From NCBI GenBank assembly GCA_030152985.1, contig JASLIE010000110.1:1-7525 (forward strand): a DNA stretch of 7,525 nt, in the 5' to 3' direction. Source of the DNA: Bacillaceae bacterium. GTDB lineage: Bacteria > Bacillota > Bacilli > Bacillales > Amphibacillaceae. A program made the position numbers and the translations under genes. Below are positions 1 through 5,266 of the stretch, in pieces. Below the pieces are notes generated by a model. That model saw only the letters and a program-made list of their open reading frames with translations, was not told the DNA's origin and ran no database searches. How positions within the stretch are numbered: the stretch's first letter is position 1; every line of letters starts with the position of its first letter.

Positions 1-387
1 GACTACACAACAAAAGAGAAAAACATTCCAGGTTATCAGTTTGTTAAAGTCAAAGACGATAACGCAACAGGTAAGTATACTAAAGAAGATATTACAGTGG
101 TCTATGAGTACAAGCTTGATCCACAAATCAACCCGATGCCTGAACCCATTGTTGAAGGGAAGGTCATTACTAAGTATGTAGATGAAGACGGTAAAGAAAT
201 CGCTGAAAGAAACACTTCAACTGGGATTGTCGATACAGACTACACGACAAAAGAGAAAAACATTCCAGGCTATCAGTTTGTTAAAGTCAAAGACGATAAC
301 GCAAGTGGAAAATTCATTGACGGTGAAATTATTGTTGTCTATGAGTACAAACTTGATCCACAGATCGATCCGATGCCTGAACCGATT
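1..387 (+). repeat. tandem 237-bp (79-codon) MucBP repeat, one partial and one full copy
   Basis: Bases 1-150 recur at 238-387, a period of 237 bp or 79 codons. The first 67 bases of the two copies differ at only two positions. The stretch encoding the end of the MucBP domain is clearly more diverged, and the DPQI(N/D)PMPEPI linker is again nearly identical. The array continues beyond the left edge. The mosaic of near-identical and diverged blocks suggests repeat duplication or gene conversion with local divergence (inference). Confidence 0.9.
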
Positions 388-663
388 GATCCGTCAGACC
401 CGAAAGAACCAACAGAACCTAAGGATCCAACAGTTCCAAAAGAACCAACAGAAACTGAAGTTCCAATTGACAACGATAAACAAACTCATCCCAATTTAGA
501 AACAGATGAGAAATTACCATCAAATTCTGTAGAAAAAGAAAATTTAAAGAATGAACAAAAGCTTCCTAAATCTGCAAGTCCATTTTATAATCAACTGATT
601 ATAGGATTTTTACTCTTAGTGAGTGGACTCCTAATCTTTAGAAAAACAAGACAAATTATTTAA
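1..663 (+). CDS. MucBP-repeat cell-wall-anchored surface protein, C-terminal part (5' end outside window)
   Basis: The reading frame is open from base 1, so only the last 220 residues are visible. They comprise the end of one MucBP-type repeat (about residues 1-35), a complete second repeat (about residues 51-116, starting VEGKVITKYVDEDG and ending VVYEYKL), a Pro/Glu/Asp/Lys-rich spacer built on DP, EP and KEPT units (about residues 117-160), and a C-terminal sorting signal. The sorting signal is LPKSA (bases 562-576), a hydrophobic helix, and a basic tail with RKTR. MucBP domains occur in mucus- or host-surface-binding proteins of lactobacilli, listeriae and enterococci. The Pro-rich region would span the wall and a sortase would cleave at the LP motif. 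LPKSA departs from LPXTG at the Thr and Gly positions, but the helix and tail are typical. Ligand and full length are unknown. A strong terminator follows directly. Confidence 0.88.
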   Translation, partial: DYTTKEKNIPGYQFVKVKDDNATGKYTKEDITVVYEYKLDPQINPMPEPIVEGKVITKYVDEDGKEIAERNTSTGIVDTDYTTKEKNIPGYQFVKVKDDNASGKFIDGEIIVVYEYKLDPQIDPMPEPIDPSDPKEPTEPKDPTVPKEPTETEVPIDNDKQTHPNLETDEKLPSNSVEKENLKNEQKLPKSASPFYNQLIIGFLLLVSGLLIFRKTRQII

Positions 664-665
664 CT

Positions 666-712
666 AAAAAACGGTTTGCCCTATCTCTAAAAGATAAGCA
701 AACCGTTTTTTT
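666..712. terminator. bidirectional Rho-independent terminator between convergent genes
   Basis: The arm at 672-679 (CGGTTTGC) pairs with 698-705 (GCAAACCG). It is extended by six A at 666-671 facing a T run at 706-712. Inside, 682-686 (TATCT) can also pair with 692-696 (AGATA). T tracts follow the stem on both strands, so it can end transcripts of the MucBP gene (+) and of the acetyltransferase gene (-). The acetyltransferase stop codon (711-713) lies on the edge of the structure. Confidence 0.9.
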
Positions 713-1271
713 ATGCAATTGAAACAATTTTTTCATTCCCTTGAACAACATAACTTTGTTTTTGTAAGTAGATTGCTTTTTCTACAACATATAAATTAAA
801 TTGAATACCTTCTTCATTGATTTTTTCATATTCATCACGATATAATTCATTTGCTTCTAAGCAATAACCAAGTTTAAGTACAGCTTTTTGTGAACGGATA
901 TTTTCACATTTAATTCTCATAAAAATATGTTCAATCCCATAGTCATGAAATAACTCCTGTAAAAATAATTCTTTCACCACTCTATTATAGCCCTTACCAT
1001 GAGCTTCTTTTCCTAGCCAGGTACCTAAATAACCTTTATTACCCTCTATATTATAAAGATAAGTCATACCAATCGGACGATTCCACTCATCGAAAATAAC
1101 ACGTGTAATCATTTTACCTGATGCTTCATCGTTTAACATTAAAGCTACATTACTTAAATAATCTTCCCAAGTAACCGGGCGCAAACGAATATAAGGATAA
1201 ACATCCGGATGCATCATTTGTTCATATAATGCTAAATGTTCTTTTTTTGTTAAATCATATTTTTTTAACAT
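711..1271 (-). CDS. GNAT-family N-acetyltransferase
   Basis: This 186-residue protein is of usual size for RimJ/RimL-like GNAT enzymes, which transfer an acetyl group from acetyl-CoA to an amine of a small molecule, peptide or protein. The acetyl-CoA pyrophosphate loop is visible as GKEAHGKGYNR (residues 87-97), after the strand YLGTWL. The second hallmark, NIRSQKAVLKLGY (residues 124-136), matches the N-x-x-S-x-x-x-x-x-x-x-G-F/Y motif. The acceptor substrate cannot be predicted. The start is well supported: AAGGAGG lies at 1279-1285, seven bases before the ATG. The gene begins 21 bases after the stop of a 31-codon ORF, and no promoter is obvious between them. It therefore probably lies on the transcript governed by the M-box riboswitch and terminator upstream (inference), a striking setting because M-boxes normally control Mg2+ transport. 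Its own stop lies in the bidirectional terminator. Confidence 0.88.
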   Translation of the reverse strand: MLKKYDLTKKEHLALYEQMMHPDVYPYIRLRPVTWEDYLSNVALMLNDEASGKMITRVIFDEWNRPIGMTYLYNIEGNKGYLGTWLGKEAHGKGYNRVVKELFLQELFHDYGIEHIFMRIKCENIRSQKAVLKLGYCLEANELYRDEYEKINEEGIQFNLYVVEKAIYLQKQSYVVQGNEKIVSIA

Positions 1272-1292
1272 CGCCTTTCCTCCTTACTTAAG

Positions 1293-1388
1293 TTAAGTTT
1301 TAGGAAGAATAGAGAGAAGGAATGAACCACAAATAAACCACCCATCTCGACTATTCTTCATACTATGTGGATCACTATCACTATTCAT
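1293..1388 (-). CDS. 31-residue small ORF downstream of the M-box riboswitch
   Basis: I do not recognise this peptide. It starts MNSDSDPHSMKNSRDG and continues WFICGSFLLSIL, ending PKT. The N-terminal half is polar, with Asp residues and one Pro. The second half holds about 13 hydrophobic residues, short for a full transmembrane helix but enough to associate with a membrane. Translation is plausible because GGAGGG (1396-1401) stands seven bases before the ATG. It is the first ORF after the riboswitch terminator and precedes the acetyltransferase gene by 21 bases. It could be a small Mg2+-responsive membrane protein, a leader peptide controlling the acetyltransferase gene, or the decayed start of a lost transporter. 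I see no continuation in another frame that would support the last. That it is an ORF with a ribosome binding site is seen; function is unknown. Confidence 0.6.
   Translation of the reverse strand: MNSDSDPHSMKNSRDGWFICGSFLLSILPKT
1304..1359 (-). repeat. 9-bp inverted repeat inside the small ORF mRNA
   Basis: CTATTCTTC at 1351-1359 and its exact complement GAAGAATAG at 1304-1312 could form a 9-bp stem enclosing about 38 bases of the small ORF. Translation of the ORF would open it. It lies just upstream of the acetyltransferase ribosome binding site (1279-1285) but does not include it, so any coupling role is speculative. Confidence 0.4.
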
Positions 1389-1395
1389 GATTCAT

Positions 1396-1401
1396 CCCTC
1401 C
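1396..1401 (-). promoter_or_regulatory. Shine-Dalgarno of the 31-codon ORF
   Basis: GGAGGG on the - strand lies seven bases upstream of the ATG at 1388. It sits only 10 bases beyond the T tract of the riboswitch terminator, so this is the first ribosome entry site on read-through transcripts. An ATG overlapping its end (1393-1395) is too close to be used. Confidence 0.7.
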
Positions 1402-1411
1402 ATTTCGAAAT

Positions 1412-1443
1412 AAAAAAACACACCAAACAATAAAGGTGTGTTT
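1412..1443 (-). terminator. intrinsic terminator, expression platform of the M-box riboswitch
   Basis: On the - strand AAACACACC (1443-1435) pairs over nine base pairs with GGTGTGTTT (1424-1416), with a 10-base loop. The 3' arm runs into a T tract down to 1412. The 5' arm begins three bases after the closing P1 strand of the M-box aptamer (GAGG, 1450-1447), as expected for a transcriptional OFF switch. High Mg2+ would favour termination before the small ORF and the acetyltransferase gene. Confidence 0.88.
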
Positions 1444-1446
1444 AAC

Positions 1447-1603
1447 CCTCTATCGTCTGAGCTTTAGCACTATAAGACGTAGGATCACTTGACCCAGCTA
1501 CGTTAAGAAAAACCTTAAATCGATAATCCTTGTTCACCCATTACTGTCTGTCGACATTTCTGGGTAGCAGCATTTCTTCTTATAGACGCCTCACCTAACG
1601 AGG
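1447..1603 (-). ncRNA. M-box (ykoK-type) Mg2+ riboswitch aptamer
   Basis: Read on the - strand, the segment carries the M-box consensus blocks in order: CGTTAGGTGAGGC (1600-1588), GCTGCTACCCAGAAATGTCG, AATGGGTGAACA, TAAGG, AACGTAGCTGGGTCAAG, and ATAGTGCTAAAGCTC followed by ACGATAGAGG. These match the Bacillus subtilis mgtE (ykoK) leader as I recall it, including the CGTTAGGTGAGGC and AGTGCTAAAGCTC signatures and the P1 pairing of CCTC (1603-1600) with GAGG (1450-1447). The M-box folds compactly on several Mg2+ ions and lowers expression of Mg2+ uptake genes when Mg2+ is plentiful. A promoter lies just upstream and a terminator directly downstream. Unusually, no Mg2+ transporter gene follows in this window. 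Confidence 0.95.
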
Positions 1604-1626
1604 TGTGTATTTTATTTTGTAAATTG

Positions 1627-1655
1627 AATATAACAAAACTTGATCTCAAAAGCAA
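1627..1655 (-). promoter_or_regulatory. sigma-70-type promoter for the M-box transcript
   Basis: On the - strand TTGCTT (1655-1650) and TATATT (1632-1627) are separated by exactly 17 bases. This predicts transcription from about base 1620, roughly 17 bases before the aptamer's first P1 nucleotide. The promoter is packed against the terminator of the preceding reductase gene. Confidence 0.65.
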
Positions 1656-1656
1656 T

Positions 1657-1683
1657 AAAAAAAGACAAAATAAATTTGTCTTT
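1657..1683 (-). terminator. Rho-independent terminator after the FMN reductase gene
   Basis: On the - strand AAAGACAAA (1683-1675) pairs with TTTGTCTTT (1669-1661) around a five-base loop, followed by further T to 1657. It starts immediately after the reductase stop codon (1684-1686). It separates the reductase unit from the M-box unit, whose promoter begins one base further on. The stem is A/T-rich, so it may be leaky. Confidence 0.8.
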
Positions 1684-2202
1684 TTAATGAATTAATTCCG
1701 TAAAATATGCAAGTTGTTTAAGTAAACGATTTTCAACGGATTCATCGATAATCGCCTCAATTTTTTCTTCATCAACTTGTTCACTTAATACGTAAACTCC
1801 TTTTAAATTCAAACCTTCTAACTGAGCTAAGAGAGGTTTCAAACTATATTCTAAAGCTAGTAAATGAGCAGGTGTTCCGCCAGTCATAATAGGTAAAATA
1901 TGCTTATATTTAAAAGCGCCTTGAGGAATTAAATCAAGTAGCGACTTTAAAACGCCTGTATAAGCGGCCTTATAAACAGGTGATGCTACGACAAGACCAG
2001 CAGAGCTTTCGATTTCTTCTGTTATTTTTTTAACCGCTGGACTCATATAATTACCTGTTGTTAAGTCCTCACTCGGAACCATATCAGGTGTAATCATGAC
2101 AGTTTCAATCCCTTTAGTTTGTAATTCCTTTTCGACAAACTTTAAAACTGCATCAGTTGATGAGGGTTCAGAAGGACTTCCGGATATTAAAGTTACTTTC
2201 AT
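1684..2202 (-). CDS. NADPH-dependent FMN reductase, SsuE-like flavoprotein
   Basis: This is a 172-residue flavodoxin-fold protein. The FMN-phosphate loop is GSPSEPSST (residues 8-16). The segment SPVYKAAYTGVLK (residues 74-86) followed by SLLDLIP, and TGGTPAHLLA (residues 107-116), are typical of the SsuE branch, in which NADPH reduces FMN for a partner monooxygenase such as an alkanesulfonate monooxygenase. No monooxygenase or sulfonate transporter is present here, so a general flavin or quinone reductase role is equally possible. Start choice: an upstream in-frame GTG at 2211 overlaps the ribosome binding site AAGGAG (2211-2216) and cannot be served by it, whereas the ATG at 2202 stands eight bases downstream. 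The gene follows the nucleoside hydrolase by 52 bases with no convincing terminator between, so it may be partly co-transcribed. A candidate extended -10 in the gap offers an independent promoter. Confidence 0.85.
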   Translation of the reverse strand: MKVTLISGSPSEPSSTDAVLKFVEKELQTKGIETVMITPDMVPSEDLTTGNYMSPAVKKITEEIESSAGLVVASPVYKAAYTGVLKSLLDLIPQGAFKYKHILPIMTGGTPAHLLALEYSLKPLLAQLEGLNLKGVYVLSEQVDEEKIEAIIDESVENRLLKQLAYFTELIH

Positions 2203-2210
2203 TTCACTCA

Positions 2211-2216
2211 CTCCTT
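2211..2216 (-). promoter_or_regulatory. Shine-Dalgarno deciding the FMN reductase start
   Basis: AAGGAG on the - strand lies eight bases before the ATG at 2202. It includes the first base of the in-frame GTG at 2211, which rules out that GTG as the main start. Confidence 0.8.
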
Positions 2217-2227
2217 CATCTAACTTT

Positions 2228-2236
2228 ATTCTATCA
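2228..2236 (-). promoter_or_regulatory. candidate extended -10 promoter for the FMN reductase gene
   Basis: On the - strand the gap reads TGATAGAAT, an extended -10 (TG, one base, TAGAAT) about five bases before the expected transcription start near 2221. No -35 stands at a normal distance; the TTGACA seen at 2248-2243 is only nine bases away. The leader would be very short. This is a weak call. Confidence 0.3.
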
Positions 2237-2254
2237 CAAAGTTGTCAAATACTC

Positions 2255-3175
2255 CTAGAAATTGAGCGTTTCAATGAAATCCTTTAAAAATTCATCCGCT
2301 TTAACATCCACACAAACTTCAACATGTGCTCCCTCACTTGTGACACTTGTTTCCCCTTTTCTGTCACCATCTAAAGGCACTGTCAACCGCATTTTCTTTG
2401 TCTGAACGTAATCACGGTCAAGTAGAACGCCTGCCGCAAGTGGATCATGTAAACCGCAGCCTGCGATTCCTGGATTATGCTTTTCATAAAAATCAATATA
2501 AAAGTCCGTCATCTCCGCAAAGAAATTGGCTGTTTCATCTGTCGAATGATACCAGTTTTGAACAAGTTTACGAGGCAGGAGCGTCTCTAGCGTGACATCT
2601 AAACCAACTAAGACAAGATTTAAACCTGAGCTTAAAACCCGACGTGCAGCAAGTGGATCAGCAAAGATATTTGCCTCTGCGTAAGCAGTAACATTTCCTG
2701 GAACTGTTACTGCTCCACCCATTACTATCACTTCCTTGACGCGATCGATTATCTTTGGATCACGCTCAATCGCAAGTGCAAGATTCGTCAGTGGGCCAAC
2801 AAATAACAGACTGATTTCACCTGGATTGCTATTAATTTCATGAATTAAAAAGTCAATCGCATCTTCTCTTTCCTCATACATTTCCCTTTCACTCTCTGAA
2901 AGCAGATTTGCTAATCCGTCATGTCCGTGGACTGCTTGTGCCCTTACTTCATAGGGTTCTTCTTGTTCGAGTGGACGATCCGCTCCGAGATAGACCGGAA
3001 TCTCTTTACCTAATTTTTCTAAGATTAAATGTGTATTACGATGTGCTAACTCAACCTGTACATTACCAAAAACAGTTGTAAAACCAATGATGTTTGCTTC
3101 TTTCTTTAGGAGATAAGCAATGGCTAAAGCATCATCTATCCCTGTATCTACATCCATAATAATTTTATTTGACAT
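2255..3175 (-). CDS. inosine-uridine-preferring nucleoside hydrolase
   Basis: This 306-residue protein has the normal length of the IunH/RihA/B family, which cleaves the N-glycosidic bond of ribonucleosides to give a free base and ribose. The signature DVDTGIDDA is at residues 8-16, supplying the aspartates that bind Ca2+ and activate water. VHGHDGL (82-88), VGPLTNLA (126-133), MGGAVTVPGN (152-161), AEANIFADP (166-174) and LHDPLA (242-247) complete the active-site set, with Asp244 as the C-terminal Ca2+ ligand. Base preference cannot be read from sequence. The ATG overlaps the last 11 bases of the ribokinase gene and has GGAGG (3185-3189) nine bases upstream inside that gene, so the two are translationally linked. 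Together they convert nucleosides to base plus ribose 5-phosphate in the cytoplasm. The stop is TAG. Confidence 0.95.
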   Translation of the reverse strand: MSNKIIMDVDTGIDDALAIAYLLKKEANIIGFTTVFGNVQVELAHRNTHLILEKLGKEIPVYLGADRPLEQEEPYEVRAQAVHGHDGLANLLSESEREMYEEREDAIDFLIHEINSNPGEISLLFVGPLTNLALAIERDPKIIDRVKEVIVMGGAVTVPGNVTAYAEANIFADPLAARRVLSSGLNLVLVGLDVTLETLLPRKLVQNWYHSTDETANFFAEMTDFYIDFYEKHNPGIAGCGLHDPLAAGVLLDRDYVQTKKMRLTVPLDGDRKGETSVTSEGAHVEVCVDVKADEFLKDFIETLNF

Positions 3176-4094
3176 CCGTTTCTTCCTCCATTAATTTAAT
3201 CACTGACGCATGTGAGAGCTCGTCGACTTGAGCTCCTTTATGCATGACAACAAATGCACCGACTGCATTAGCATAACGCGTGGCAGCTTCTAAACTATGC
3301 CCTTCTAAAATATGCTTGATAAAAGCACCTGCAAAGGCATCACCTGCACCTGTTGTATCGATTGTTTCTACTTTTAAACCTTCAACAAAAATTATTTCTT
3401 CTGGTGACATACTAACAACGCCATTTTTACCAAGTTTAGCAATAACATGTTTAACCCCGCGCTCAAATAAGACTTGAGCTGCTTTTTTGGCGGATTCAAC
3501 ATCATTTACAAGAACATTCGTTAATTGCTGGATTTCGGTTTCATTAGGTAAGATATAATCAACTTTACTCAATAAATCATCTGAAAGCGCACGAGCAGGC
3601 GCAGGATCAAGAAAAACTTTCTTTCCTGCTTGTTTGGCTATATTTATGACTTCCTCAACGCCTTCAAGCGGTGTTTCTAATTGAACTAAAATGGCATCAG
3701 CTGCTTCAATTAAGGCTTTTTGCTTAAGAATATAAGCTTGATTAGTCGAATGATTAGCAGCTGAGACGACGATGATACTATTTTCACCCGTCTCATCTAA
3801 TGTAATTGAGGCAATGCCTGTTGAGATATTTTCAAGCGTTTGTAAGTAAGCAATATTCACTTGAGCAGCTTCTAGAGCTGCCTTTAATTCGAAACCAAAA
3901 TTATCAGCTCCGACAGAACCAAGCATTAAAACATGTCCACCAAGTTTTGCAGCTGCAAAGGCTTGATTTGCTCCCTTACCACCAGCTGTTGTAAAAAAAT
4001 CATCCCCCTGAATTGTCTCACCACTGACGGGGCGTCGCTTAACTGTCGTTACCAAATCCATATTTAAACTACCAACCACTAAAATTTTTTTCAT
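3165..4094 (-). CDS. rbsK: ribokinase
   Basis: This 309-residue PfkB-family kinase phosphorylates D-ribose at O5 with ATP, giving ribose 5-phosphate. The N-terminal sugar-binding motif is GSLNMDL (residues 9-15). PfkB signature 1 is GGKGANQ (38-44). The Mg2+/phosphate-associated PNETE is at 183-187. The C-terminal signature DTTGAGD (246-252) forms the anion hole with catalytic Asp252. Length and all motifs are those of a true ribokinase rather than fructokinase. The start has AGGAG (4102-4106) seven bases upstream. It lies 16 bases after the PDZ membrane protein gene and overlaps the nucleoside hydrolase gene by 11 bases, so ribose probably comes from nucleoside hydrolysis. No rbsD, ribose transporter or regulator is present in the window. 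Confidence 0.95.
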   Translation of the reverse strand: MKKILVVGSLNMDLVTTVKRRPVSGETIQGDDFFTTAGGKGANQAFAAAKLGGHVLMLGSVGADNFGFELKAALEAAQVNIAYLQTLENISTGIASITLDETGENSIIVVSAANHSTNQAYILKQKALIEAADAILVQLETPLEGVEEVINIAKQAGKKVFLDPAPARALSDDLLSKVDYILPNETEIQQLTNVLVNDVESAKKAAQVLFERGVKHVIAKLGKNGVVSMSPEEIIFVEGLKVETIDTTGAGDAFAGAFIKHILEGHSLEAATRYANAVGAFVVMHKGAQVDELSHASVIKLMEEETDVK

Positions 4095-4110
4095 CCTGAT
4101 TCTCCTGACC

Positions 4111-5208
4111 TTAAATAACTTCCGGTTTTCCTAGTACAATAATACCTAATTCTGAATCACTTTGAAATGAATTAATCACTATTTTTATTTTTTCTTCTAA
4201 ATGATTTTTTAAAGTGACTTCAAGATGACCGGAATTAACATAAAGGAGTGCCTTTAATTCGTTCTTATTTTTAACTGGAATATCATCTATATGTGTAATC
4301 ACATAGCCGACTTCGAGCTTAAAATAATCTGCTAGAGAATTCTTTTTGATAAATAATAACTCTAAGGGCTCTATGTCTTGTTTTTCTTGAGCTTTAAAAT
4401 AAATAAAAAGCTCAAGTGCAATCCGTAAAACAATCGTGAACATAATGACTGTGAGTCTTAATTCATATGGAATTAACAAACCTAACATTAACATAAAAGC
4501 AAGACCATAAATACCAAAGGCCTTTAAACGCATTAAAGATAAATCCTTAATTTGTTTTAACTTCTGCTCAGCACCAATCACAATAGGTAGGAGTAGATAA
4601 ATTGAATCCTGACCTTCCGGAACAAAAAAAGATAGGCCAATGTTTGTCATCACATCTACAGGAACCATCAGAAATACGGGAACTACCATTATTTTTTGAA
4701 ATTGATAGGCCAAACTTTCCTTAGACTTTACATATTGGATATTAAATTGTCGACAGCTCCCCGTATAATACATTGTTCCTTCTAGAACAAGTAAGAATAC
4801 GAGCAGTAGAATAATGACTAAATAGTAACCCGACTCATGCATAATAATTAAGTGCTTTTGTGTAATAAAATAATAAAGTACGACTGCTAAACCAACTGTA
4901 TAAAGCGCAGATAATTTATTTAAATGATAATTAAAGGTCAGTAAAACAACGAGTGTCATATAAATAACAATAAAGTTAAAACTAAAGGAAAACTCAAATA
5001 TATAAAAGATTAAAGACAAAATAATTCCAATTAATAAGGCATAAGGAATGGCTTCTTTATAAATAACTCCAACATGATCTAGTTTTTTACCAAATGTTTT
5101 TATCGAGCTTTCCTTTGCGCTATATTTACTCCCAATTAATAAAATGAATAACCAGATAAATAATGGGTTCATAAACCAGATAAGCGCATATTTAATTAGA
5201 TCTATCAT
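4111..5208 (-). CDS. multi-pass membrane protein with C-terminal PDZ domain (MinJ-like)
   Basis: This is a 365-residue protein with a hydrophobic N-terminal three-quarters. Likely membrane segments lie at about residues 5-26, 53-73, 77-93, 98-115, 128-147, 172-192 and 231-272 (one or two helices), with a further weaker stretch near 202-213. The C-terminal domain (about 285-360) looks like a cytoplasmic PDZ domain, with VGYVITHIDDIPVKNKNELK as its core. This architecture is that of B. subtilis MinJ, which links DivIVA to MinD at the division site and poles; sequence support beyond architecture is limited. The start is set by AAGGAG (5217-5222), eight bases before the ATG at 5208. A longer in-frame ATG at 5235 lies inside a terminator hairpin and has no ribosome binding site. 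Ribokinase follows after 16 bases. No promoter fits between the hairpin and this start, so expression needs read-through or a promoter inside the upstream gene. Confidence 0.75.
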   Translation of the reverse strand: MIDLIKYALIWFMNPLFIWLFILLIGSKYSAKESSIKTFGKKLDHVGVIYKEAIPYALLIGIILSLIFYIFEFSFSFNFIVIYMTLVVLLTFNYHLNKLSALYTVGLAVVLYYFITQKHLIIMHESGYYLVIILLLVFLLVLEGTMYYTGSCRQFNIQYVKSKESLAYQFQKIMVVPVFLMVPVDVMTNIGLSFFVPEGQDSIYLLLPIVIGAEQKLKQIKDLSLMRLKAFGIYGLAFMLMLGLLIPYELRLTVIMFTIVLRIALELFIYFKAQEKQDIEPLELLFIKKNSLADYFKLEVGYVITHIDDIPVKNKNELKALLYVNSGHLEVTLKNHLEEKIKIVINSFQSDSELGIIVLGKPEVI

Positions 5209-5216
5209 CCCACCAT

Positions 5217-5222
5217 CTCCTT
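5217..5222 (-). promoter_or_regulatory. Shine-Dalgarno deciding the PDZ protein start, abutting a terminator
   Basis: AAGGAG on the - strand lies eight bases before the ATG at 5208. It directly follows the T tract of the hairpin at 5229-5260 (TTTTTTAAAGGAG), so ribosome entry and termination signals are adjacent. Confidence 0.75.
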
Positions 5223-5223
5223 T

Positions 5224-5260
5224 AAAAAACTTCACATATGATTGTTATCATATGTGAAGT
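5224..5260 (-). terminator. strong hairpin terminator or attenuator between DUF916 and PDZ genes
   Basis: Bases 5229-5242 and 5247-5260 are perfect complements: a 14-bp stem with a four-base loop (TGTT). On the - strand it is followed by six T (5229-5224). It lies seven bases after the DUF916 gene stop. Because the T tract runs into the ribosome binding site of the next gene, it ends the surface-protein transcript and could also attenuate entry into the PDZ-ribokinase-hydrolase genes. Confidence 0.88.
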
Positions 5261-5266
5261 AATGAG

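Noticed and set aside
182..499. Alternative-frame open reading frame over the MucBP repeat on the + strand
   Set aside because: It overlaps a clear domain-bearing protein in another frame; low-complexity Lys/Gln-rich translation and no ribosome binding site.
1293..1304. LPKT at the end of the small ORF as a sortase motif
   Set aside because: It is the very C-terminus, with no glycine, membrane helix or basic tail after it; most likely coincidence.
2203..2211. Upstream in-frame GTG start for the FMN reductase
   Set aside because: The GTG overlaps the ribosome binding site AAGGAG; the ATG at 2202 has correct eight-base spacing and begins the conserved MKVTLISGSP.
2222..2243. AACTTT/AAAGTT inverted repeat as a terminator after the nucleoside hydrolase
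   Set aside because: Six A/T-rich pairs around a ten-base loop with no T tract; too weak to call.
2228..2248. TTGACA plus TAGAAT as a canonical promoter
   Set aside because: The spacing is only nine bases; only the extended -10 is kept as a low-confidence candidate.
2347..2595. Opposite-strand open frames over the hydrolase, ribokinase and DUF916 genes (also near 3280, 3806 and 6012)
   Set aside because: They are antisense to genes with full catalytic or domain motifs and their translations resemble no family I recognise.
5209..5235. Upstream ATG at 5235 for the PDZ protein
   Set aside because: It lies inside the terminator hairpin, has no ribosome binding site, and the AAGGAG that suits ATG 5208 is downstream of it.
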